Shown: piece by piece, positions 8,866 to 13,954 of the stretch
How positions within the stretch are numbered: the stretch's first letter is position 1
Layout of the letters: each line of letters starts with the position of its first letter
Source of the DNA: Synechococcales cyanobacterium PMM_0002
Lineage (GTDB): Bacteria > Cyanobacteriota > Cyanobacteriia > Elainellales > Elainellaceae
Reading direction: 5' to 3'
Assembly (NCBI GenBank): GCA_949127925.1
Contig: CASBQX010000290.1
Coordinates: forward strand, 1-16,235
DNA length: 16,235 nucleotides
Position numbers and translations under genes: made by a program
Notes under the pieces: generated by a model
The model's database searches: none
What the model saw: only the letters and a program-made list of their open reading frames with translations
Told to the model about the DNA's origin: nothing

Positions 8866-9429
8866 TCAAAGCTTCGAGATTTTGTCAATGATGGCTTTTG
8901 CTTCTAAAACCGCTAACATGGTTTCGTCAGTTTTCCACCAGTACCCGCGCAAAAGTGGTGCCATTTCAGATGTCATCGTGGTAGATGTCAACGCCTGGAT
9001 CACGCTAGGATCGCACCATTCAACGTCTTCTACTCGATCGACTACTAGCCCCAATGTCTGATTTTTCTGAGTAGATGCCTGATCTTGAACCTGTAGCACG
9101 ACCGCTGTATGAGCAATCCGAATCGTCTGTTGATAGTACGGAATTAATCCACCCAAATGTCCTAAATCGACCATCCAAAGCACTTCACCTCGCCAGTTGT
9201 ATACCCCCATCACACAGGCAGGCATGTGGGGAATAGGCACAATCTGGTTAGCCGGAATCGTCAGCACCTCAGCGACCTGCTGAATCGGGAGGAAAACGTT
9301 CGTCTCTGGGACAAGATGCAGTCGGAGAAATTGTTCTTCGGTATCTTGGGCTGAAACCGAATCCTGGTCTTCAACGCGGTTCGCTAAGGCAGGAGCAGCT
9401 GGCAGTGATAAAGCATCAGACATTGTCAT
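8866..9429 (-). CDS. CheW-like scaffold protein (PilI/PixI/HmpC type)
   Basis: Cytoplasmic adaptor of 187 residues that couples the chemoreceptor to the CheA kinase. One CheW domain occupies about 33-185. It has FLPIQQVAEVLTIP, then MPACVMGVYNWRGEVLWMVDLG (69-90), the region that in CheW proteins binds receptor tips and the kinase. The segment TLGLVVDRVEDVEWCDPS and the closing LLRGYWW...LAVLEAKAII match the second half of the fold. The N-terminal 30 residues are variable. The ATG at 9429 is followed two codons later by a second in-frame ATG (MTMSDA), so the true start could be either. The gene is 31 bp after the CheY-like gene and 103 bp before its likely partner, the receptor gene. Confidence 0.93.
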   Translation of the reverse strand: MTMSDALSLPAAPALANRVEDQDSVSAQDTEEQFLRLHLVPETNVFLPIQQVAEVLTIPANQIVPIPHMPACVMGVYNWRGEVLWMVDLGHLGGLIPYYQQTIRIAHTAVVLQVQDQASTQKNQTLGLVVDRVEDVEWCDPSVIQALTSTTMTSEMAPLLRGYWWKTDETMLAVLEAKAIIDKISKL

Positions 9430-9467
9430 GATTCCAGACTTAATAGTTAAGATCCCAGTCTTAATGG
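9430..9467. repeat. imperfect 17-bp duplication across the CheY stop codon
   Basis: GATTCCAGACTTAATAG at 9430 and GATCCCAGTCTTAATGG at 9451 match at 14 of 17 positions with a 21-bp period. The second copy includes the stop codon of the CheY-like gene, and the first abuts the start codon of the CheW gene. The duplication may have created or extended this spacer. Confidence 0.6.
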
Positions 9468-9826
9468 GTAATCAATTGCTTGACCGTGCGGACAAGTTCT
9501 TCTTGATCAATCGGCTTGGCAATATAAGCATTAGCCCCCTGTTTCATCCCCCAAAAGCGATCCATTTCACCGCTTTTTGTAGAGCACATCACAATCGGAA
9601 TATCTTTCGTAGCTATCTCAGCTTTGAGCTGTCGGCAAACTTCAAAGCCACTGCACCCCGGCAAAACCACATCTAAGATGATCACATCAGGCTTCTGTTG
9701 CTTTAAAGTGGCGATCGCCTCTTCTCCACTTTGCGCAATCAAAACATTAATCCCCGCTTGCTGCAAACAACCGATCAAAATTTGCATTTCGGTCAACGAA
9801 TCTTCAACCACTAACACCGTTCCCAT
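9461..9826 (-). CDS. single-domain response regulator (CheY/PilH/PixH/HmpB type)
   Basis: A 121-residue receiver domain with no output domain. The acidic pocket is in VLVVEDS (4-10), the phospho-acceptor is Asp52 in VIILDVVLPG, the switch residue is Ser82 in IVMCSTK, and Lys104 lies in AKPI. All residues needed for phosphorylation are present. In type IV pilus chemosensory systems this protein acts beside the PATAN-REC regulator, either on pilus motors or as a phosphate sink; which applies here cannot be told. The ATG start gives a complete first beta strand (MGTVLVVEDS). An ATG 13 bases upstream is out of frame. Spacing to the PATAN-REC gene is 33 bp and to CheW 31 bp, the tightest part of the operon, so co-transcription is very likely. 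Confidence 0.95.
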   Translation of the reverse strand: MGTVLVVEDSLTEMQILIGCLQQAGINVLIAQSGEEAIATLKQQKPDVIILDVVLPGCSGFEVCRQLKAEIATKDIPIVMCSTKSGEMDRFWGMKQGANAYIAKPIDQEELVRTVKQLITH

Positions 9827-9859
9827 AGATTTTACCCATGAATAAATAACAACAATTGA

Positions 9860-11038
9860 TCAGCGCGTTGACGTTGAGACATTAGATGCACTTCGTTCTA
9901 AATGCTTGCAAATTTCACTTAGCACTGCTTCAGCATTCAACGGTTTAGCCAAGAAACCGGATGCTTTTGCAAAATTAGCTCGAAGCCGATTTGCATAGCC
10001 ATCGCTTCCAGTCAAGATGACGATCGGCGTGTCGCGAAAACAAGAAAGTCTGCGCAATTGTTCGCATAATTCATACCCATTTGCACCCGGCATCACCAAG
10101 TCTAAAAAGATAAAATCTGGCTTACGTGCTAGCAACACGCTAATCGCTCGCAGTGGACTTTCCACACCGACAAATTGGTAACCAGCTGCTGTCAGCAGCG
10201 TTTCCATGGTATTGCGAACCAAAACACTATCATCGACGCAGGCAATCAAAGCCTTTGAGGGCAATGCTGAAGTAGCAGCTGGCGGTGGTTTAGCTTGGCT
10301 CAGACTGCGGGGATAGATCAGGGCAGGCAAATCTGCAATGGTAATTAGTTCGATCCACTCCAACTGAATAAACGGTAATAGCGAGGCAGTCACTTCTACC
10401 ACATCTCGCTGCATTTGTACGGCCAGATCATATAGCGTTTGCTGACCATTGAGCCGTTGCACCAACATTTGATAGACCTGGGCTGAGCAGTGTTCTCGTA
10501 ATTGTTCTGCCTGCCGAATGATAGGTGCTTTGTGTGGTGAGTAGGCCGTGAGTTTAGCATCTTGCCATGATTGCCAACGCCGCTCAGCTTTAGCGATAAT
10601 ATTATCTATTTGCACTAAATTGATTTGTGACACAGATAGATGATCATGCTGAATTTGGCTAGTTACATTTGCCGCTTGCTGGACATCAAACAACGCTTCA
10701 ACCAACGTTGCCAGCACTACATCCGTTGCTTGTTCAGGAGTAATCTTTTGCTTTGCTACCCAGAGCTTTAACAACGTATAGTCCCAGCTAATGGAAAAAG
10801 CATCCGCATCAGCATTCGCTAACGCCGCCTGCCATCCTAATCGATGAGTTGGTAGGCGAGGGCAGTATATGGCTAAGTTCCTGCGCCAGCGTCGCATTGG
10901 GTGAGTCCCACCAGTGGCATACATGCTGTCGCCTTGGAATAGATGGCATACCCACTGCGACTCCATTGTGGAGATCCATGAAAGCTGGCCAGTAAATTTT
11001 AGCTGCTTTAGACCGCTAAAAAATTGAAAATGTTCCAC
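9860..11038 (-). CDS. PATAN-REC response regulator (PatA/PixG/HmpA/PilG type)
   Basis: First gene of the main operon, 392 residues. The N-terminal PATAN-type region (about 5-245) has FSGLKQLKFTGQLSWI and the diagnostic YATGGTHPMRRWRRNL (40-55). The C-terminal receiver (263-380) has CVDDS (267-271), phospho-Asp313 in FIFLDLVMPG, Thr343 and Lys365. In cyanobacteria such proteins are type IV pilus chemosensory outputs, and PATAN domains are reported to contact pilus extension motors. The start is GTG at 11036-11038. It is the only conventional start that keeps the whole N-terminal motif: the next Met is residue 25, an in-frame TAG lies 19 codons upstream, and AAGGG stands about 8 bases before the GTG. 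A GTA-N8-TAC site lies 77 bp upstream. Identity with Anabaena heterocyst PatA is not implied, because this gene heads a chemosensory operon. Confidence 0.93.
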   Translation of the reverse strand: MEHFQFFSGLKQLKFTGQLSWISTMESQWVCHLFQGDSMYATGGTHPMRRWRRNLAIYCPRLPTHRLGWQAALANADADAFSISWDYTLLKLWVAKQKITPEQATDVVLATLVEALFDVQQAANVTSQIQHDHLSVSQINLVQIDNIIAKAERRWQSWQDAKLTAYSPHKAPIIRQAEQLREHCSAQVYQMLVQRLNGQQTLYDLAVQMQRDVVEVTASLLPFIQLEWIELITIADLPALIYPRSLSQAKPPPAATSALPSKALIACVDDSVLVRNTMETLLTAAGYQFVGVESPLRAISVLLARKPDFIFLDLVMPGANGYELCEQLRRLSCFRDTPIVILTGSDGYANRLRANFAKASGFLAKPLNAEAVLSEICKHLERSASNVSTSTR

Positions 11039-11115
11039 CTGATCAGCCCTTGTAATATTGATCGATATCCAATTGTGTCGATTGCCCTACTGCGACACCC
11101 TCCAGCAAAAGTCAG

Positions 11116-11129
11116 GTAGTGACCCATAC
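11116..11129 (-). promoter_or_regulatory. candidate NtcA-binding site (GTA-N8-TAC)
   Basis: The 14-mer GTAGTGACCCATAC on the plus strand (GTATGGGTCACTAC in the direction of the operon) matches the palindromic NtcA consensus exactly. It lies 77 bp upstream of the PATAN-REC start. A canonical TAN3T box about 22 bases downstream is not evident. A six-base match has roughly a one in five chance of occurring somewhere in an 800-bp region, so this is only a candidate. Confidence 0.35.
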
Positions 11130-11177
11130 TAGATAGCTGCGTCTTAAAAATATGAAATTCACTTTTTATGTCTGTTT

Positions 11178-11196
11178 GAGGTAATCGCTATACCTC
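11178..11196. promoter_or_regulatory. inverted repeat GAGGTA-N7-TACCTC, possible operator
   Basis: Perfect 6-bp arms flank a 7-base spacer, 140 bp upstream of the PATAN-REC start. The core reads GTA-N7-TAC, one base short of the NtcA spacing. The protein that might bind it is unknown, and a small hairpin is an alternative. Confidence 0.3.
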
Positions 11197-11438
11197 TAAA
11201 GCTTCCACAGCAAATGGAGCCAGATAGATGCAACGTGCGCAATGTAAAAGGTTCAGGAACATAAGCAATGAGTGAACTTTATGCGATCGCCATTACTTAA
11301 CTTCTACCGTCTCGCGCTTTCATGTATTACTGAATAATGATCTTGCTCTATAACCATATTAGTTAAATAAAATACTCTCTAGCAAGCAAAAGTTCCCGCA
11401 TTTCACTAAATCTTTAAAGGAAACGGACTATTAAAAAA

Positions 11439-11464
11439 GATTTATAATTAAGATTTACAATTAA
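11439..11464. repeat. 13-bp tandem duplication in the A+T-rich intergenic stretch
   Basis: GATTTATAATTAA is followed directly by GATTTACAATTAA, a one-base difference. The duplication is non-coding. Confidence 0.75.
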
Positions 11465-11522
11465 CAACCGATAAATAAATTGATTAATATCCAAGTTTAC
11501 GGTCAGGCTTGGTTAGCCTAAG

Positions 11523-11674
11523 AGGATGTTTGAAAAGTTCAATTGCTGGTATCAAAATGACCTCGATCCCCCTAAATCCCCCTTAAAAAGGAGGACTTTG
11601 AGTCCGGTTCCCCCCTTTTTAAGGGGGGATCTCTCGGTGACTAAAGGTACAGCCGACCACTTTTAAAACATCCT
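11523..11674. mobile_element. 152-bp MITE-like element with inverted ends and 5-bp target duplication
   Basis: The left end AGGATGTTTGAAAAGT and the inverted right end AGGATGTTTTAAAAGT match at 15 of 16 positions. The direct repeat CTAAG flanks both sides (11518-11522 and 11675-11679). The interior carries a large imperfect hairpin at 11576-11630, with ATCCCCCTTAAAAAGG facing CCTTTTTAAGGGGGGAT and a GGACT/AGTCC tip. No transposase is encoded, so it would be a non-autonomous copy. CTAAG is nearly its own complement, so the inverted repeat can also be read as longer (20 of 22) and the exact boundary is uncertain. The C-rich hairpin resembles dispersed repeats I associate with filamentous cyanobacteria. 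Its position could affect read-through from nrtA into the downstream operon. Confidence 0.7.
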
Positions 11675-11802
11675 CTAAGGGGCAAATCAGAGTTCACTCC
11701 TTCTGACGGCTCTCGCAACCCTGTCGCTGAAAGTTGCGCTTATACACAAGCGGCTAAGGTTATCCGCTGGACTCCGGCAGATAGGATGAGAGTCTGCACA
11801 GA

Positions 11803-11831
11803 GCTAGGGGGGGGTACTGCCACCCCCCAGC
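11803..11831 (-). terminator. G/C-rich hairpin after nrtA, possible terminator
   Basis: GCTAGGGGG pairs with CCCCCCAGC across a short loop, with one mismatch. It lies 13 bp past the nrtA stop codon. No T-tract follows in the direction of transcription, so termination is only probable. Confidence 0.45.
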
Positions 11832-11844
11832 GAAGAAGCAACCG

Positions 11845-13164
11845 TTAGACTTTCTTGATCGCTAGTCCCTTCAAGTAGGCATCGGGGTCGGCTGGATCAA
11901 ACGTGACACCGTCAAAGAAGGTCTCTACTCCGCGAGAGGTGCCCTTAGGAATCGCGGCTTCCTGGCCAATGGCCTTGGCGGCGTCGCGCCAAATGTCTTC
12001 CCGGTTGACGGTATCGATCAACGCTTGCTTGTCCAACTCGGCGGGGAGGTAACCCCAGCGCGTGTCTTCGGTAAGAAACCACAAGTCATGACTCTTGAAT
12101 GGGTAAGACGCAGCGTCATTCCAGAACTTCATCAGCAGCGGGCTGTTTTCTAGCTTACGTACACCCAGGTCAAAATTACCCTCAGCTCGTTCCACAATGT
12201 CTAATGCTGGCACTTTAAACCATTGCCGCGCCGAGATAATATTGCACATTTCGGCTTTGTTAGCTGGGTCGTCGCACCAAATCTGGGCTTCTTGCACGGC
12301 CATCACGATCGCCTTCGTTGCCTTAGGATATTGATCAACCCAGTCTGCCCGCATCGACAGTGCCTTTTCCGGATGGTCTTTCCATAGTTCACCTGTGGTG
12401 ACCGCGTTGTAGCCAATGTTTTGGTTCACAGTTTGCGCATTCCACGGTTCACCCACACAGCAGGCTTCCATCTTATTAGTCTTGATATTAGTCACCATCT
12501 GAGGCGGCGGTACCACAATGATCGAGACGTCTGTTTGAGGGTCAATTCCACCCGCTGCTAGCCAGTAGCGCATCCACAAGTCGTGAGTTCCACCGGGGAA
12601 GGTAACGGCACATTTGATTTCACCTTTGGCCGCTTTAGCTTTTGTGAATGCTGCCTTTAAAGGAGTACTGTCCACGCCGATCTGGAGATCTTTGTAGCTG
12701 TTAGCTACTAAAATGCCTTGTCCATTCACGTTGAGGCGAGACAAGATGTACATCGGTATTTTTTGATTGCCTTTGGTAATCTTGCCAGTCGCCATCAGGT
12801 AAGGCATGGGGCTGAGGATATGTGCCCCGTCAATGCCACCGTTTACAGAACCCAGTTCTAGGTTGTCTCGGGTCACACCCCAAGAGGCTTGCTTGACTAC
12901 TTCTACGTCGAGCATCCCATACTTGGCAAATAAGCCTTTTTCCTTGGCAATAATCAGCGGAGCCGAATCGGTCAGGGCAATGAAGCCTAGCTTGGCTGTT
13001 GTCACTTCGGGAATATCGGTGGCGTTGACGGGAGATGGAGCGACTGGAGAGGCTGTTTTGCTACTAGTAGAGTTACTAGAATTGCTGCATCCATTGGCTA
13101 GTAAAGTGGTTGCTGTGGTGGCCCCAGCGGTGAAGAGGAATTGGCGACGTGACAAATTAGACAT
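11845..13164 (-). CDS. nrtA: NrtA-type nitrate/nitrite substrate-binding lipoprotein
   Basis: Periplasmic binding protein of 439 residues for an ABC importer of nitrate/nitrite. The N-terminus has a twin-arginine motif (SRRQFL, 5-10), a hydrophobic stretch and a likely lipidated Cys26. The lipobox ANGC is slightly atypical, with Asn at -2. A Ser/Thr/Pro linker (27-55) leads to the binding domain. Trp95, Gln149, His194 (GGTHDLWMRYWL), Gly238 (CCVGEPWN) and Lys267 (DHPEKAL) fall where, from memory, cyanobacterial NrtA contacts nitrate. The bicarbonate protein CmpA is the close alternative; Lys267 favours nitrate. Typical end motifs are SHDLWFLTEDTRWGYLPA and GVETFFDGVTFDPADP. The start is ATG at 13164. 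The usual nrtB, nrtC and nrtD genes are absent: the PATAN-REC gene follows 806 bp downstream, and a CheW-like gene ends 220 bp upstream. It probably has its own promoter and either serves a transporter encoded elsewhere or acts as a sensor partner. Confidence 0.88.
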   Translation of the reverse strand: MSNLSRRQFLFTAGATTATTLLANGCSNSSNSTSSKTASPVAPSPVNATDIPEVTTAKLGFIALTDSAPLIIAKEKGLFAKYGMLDVEVVKQASWGVTRDNLELGSVNGGIDGAHILSPMPYLMATGKITKGNQKIPMYILSRLNVNGQGILVANSYKDLQIGVDSTPLKAAFTKAKAAKGEIKCAVTFPGGTHDLWMRYWLAAGGIDPQTDVSIIVVPPPQMVTNIKTNKMEACCVGEPWNAQTVNQNIGYNAVTTGELWKDHPEKALSMRADWVDQYPKATKAIVMAVQEAQIWCDDPANKAEMCNIISARQWFKVPALDIVERAEGNFDLGVRKLENSPLLMKFWNDAASYPFKSHDLWFLTEDTRWGYLPAELDKQALIDTVNREDIWRDAAKAIGQEAAIPKGTSRGVETFFDGVTFDPADPDAYLKGLAIKKV

Positions 13165-13270
13165 GATGAATATTTCTCAATAGATGTGAGTGTGTATGAG
13201 GACAGTTAAGAAAGCTGTTTAGCGTAGCTGAGACCACTAGTTTGATTGCTATTTGTGGCAGATGCTTTAG

Positions 13271-13296
13271 TCGGGGCGTAGCCTGCTATGCCCCGA
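13271..13296. repeat. palindromic hairpin between CheW-like gene and nrtA
   Basis: TCGGGGCGTAG pairs with CTATGCCCCGA around the loop CCTG: ten Watson-Crick pairs and one G-T. It starts about 90 bp past the CheW-like stop codon. It may end that transcript, but there is no T-tract, and its shape suits a dispersed cyanobacterial palindrome as well. Confidence 0.55.
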
Positions 13297-13369
13297 CCAG
13301 CGTTAATCGTCTCACAATCTGTTTAAACCGATATGAGCTATAAAACAGGTTCGACCCTTCTAAATCCCC

Positions 13370-13379
13370 GCGCTAGCGC
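13370..13379. repeat. GCGCTAGCGC palindrome next to the CheW-like stop codon
   Basis: A perfect 10-bp palindrome lies just past the stop codon of the CheW-like gene. Neighbouring bases (AGCGGCTATGTCCC) resemble the arm of the hairpin at 13271-13296, so the two may be remnants of one repeat family. The evidence is weak. Confidence 0.3.
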
Positions 13380-13384
13380 AGCGG

Positions 13385-13954
13385 CTATGTCCCACTTGAG
13401 CGGCCAGATGACAGGGCATGTTGCGGCTGCAACAATTGTGCTAAATTCAGCAGAAAAATCGGGCGGCTGTCGGGCTGAAGGACAATTAATCCGGCTAGGC
13501 AGCGGATGCTGCCAGTATTTTGGTAGGTGGTGGATATTGGCTTGAAGGCAGATTCTGGCACGCGCCTGAGGGCAGGTGGGCTATCTAGCGGCAGCCCAAT
13601 TAGCTCTCCATACATGTCATACACCAGCAGCAGAAAGCGAGCCACAATTTGCTCTGAGCTAGAAGCTAGAGCGGGGCGATCGCCTTCTACACCAGACGGG
13701 TTGCCTAGGCTACCCTTCGAGCTGCCAAATATCCGTTGGTGAATTGCAATCACCGGAATATCCTGGTTTTGAGCAAATGCCAGCGCCGTTTCAGAACCGC
13801 CCACCTGGGCATAGAGATGATCGATCGCCATTACCTTTACAACCAGTGCCAAAGGTAGGGCAAACTGCTCTTGTTGTAAAGAAAAAATGATTACCTGCTG
13901 AGTGACTGCAATCGACTTAGAGCGAAACATTCGCAGGGAGTGGGGAGGTGCCAT
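13385..13954 (-). CDS. CheW-like adaptor protein of the second chemosensory cluster
   Basis: Predicted adaptor of 189 residues. A CheW-type fold starts at about residue 19 (QQVIIFSLQQEQFALPLALVVKVMAI). It is interrupted by a Gly/Ser/Pro-rich insert at 77-100 and resumes with ARFLLLVYDMYGELIGLPLDSPPALRRVP. The closing part is CLAGLIVLQPDSRPIFLLNLAQLL (152-175). It is more divergent than the CheW-like protein of the main operon: the usual Gly-x-x-x-x-Arg-Gly turn is not obvious, so partner specificity may differ. The ATG at 13954 overlaps the upstream kinase gene by 38 bp. An internal ATG at 13930 (MFRSKS) would cut the overlap to 14 bp and still keep the whole domain. Neither start has a clear ribosome site, so translational coupling is likely. 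It is probably co-transcribed with the kinase gene. Confidence 0.82.
   Translation of the reverse strand: MAPPHSLRMFRSKSIAVTQQVIIFSLQQEQFALPLALVVKVMAIDHLYAQVGGSETALAFAQNQDIPVIAIHQRIFGSSKGSLGNPSGVEGDRPALASSSEQIVARFLLLVYDMYGELIGLPLDSPPALRRVPESAFKPISTTYQNTGSIRCLAGLIVLQPDSRPIFLLNLAQLLQPQHALSSGRSSGT

Larger units (their letters stand above)
11039..11844. other. 806-bp intergenic region without a credible gene
   Basis: No long or family-like reading frame is visible on either strand. From the right, 11675-11844 holds small hairpins downstream of nrtA: CGCAAC/GTTGCG at 11714-11738, AGCGG/CCGCT at 11749-11768 and the G/C-rich hairpin at 11803-11831. A MITE-like element fills 11523-11674. The A+T-rich stretch 11280-11520 contains a 13-bp direct duplication. 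The leader of the PATAN-REC operon (11039-11280) contains a GTA-N8-TAC site, a GAGGTA/TACCTC inverted repeat and a HIP1 octamer. The operon promoter should lie here, but I see no convincing -35/-10 pair. Confidence 0.7.

Noticed and set aside
9860..11038. Identification as the heterocyst pattern gene patA
   Set aside because: The domain layout is the same, but the gene heads a CheY-CheW-MCP-CheA operon, so a pilus chemosensory regulator is the better call. Nothing in the window shows heterocyst formation.
11680..11802. Small hairpins after nrtA considered as a riboswitch or small RNA
   Set aside because: The stems are only 5-6 bp, I recognise no conserved riboswitch core, and the position downstream of nrtA does not suit cis control of that gene.
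13224..13237. NtcA-like site GTA-N8-CAC upstream of nrtA
   Set aside because: One of the six conserved bases is wrong and no -10 box follows at the expected distance. One-mismatch sites are common by chance.
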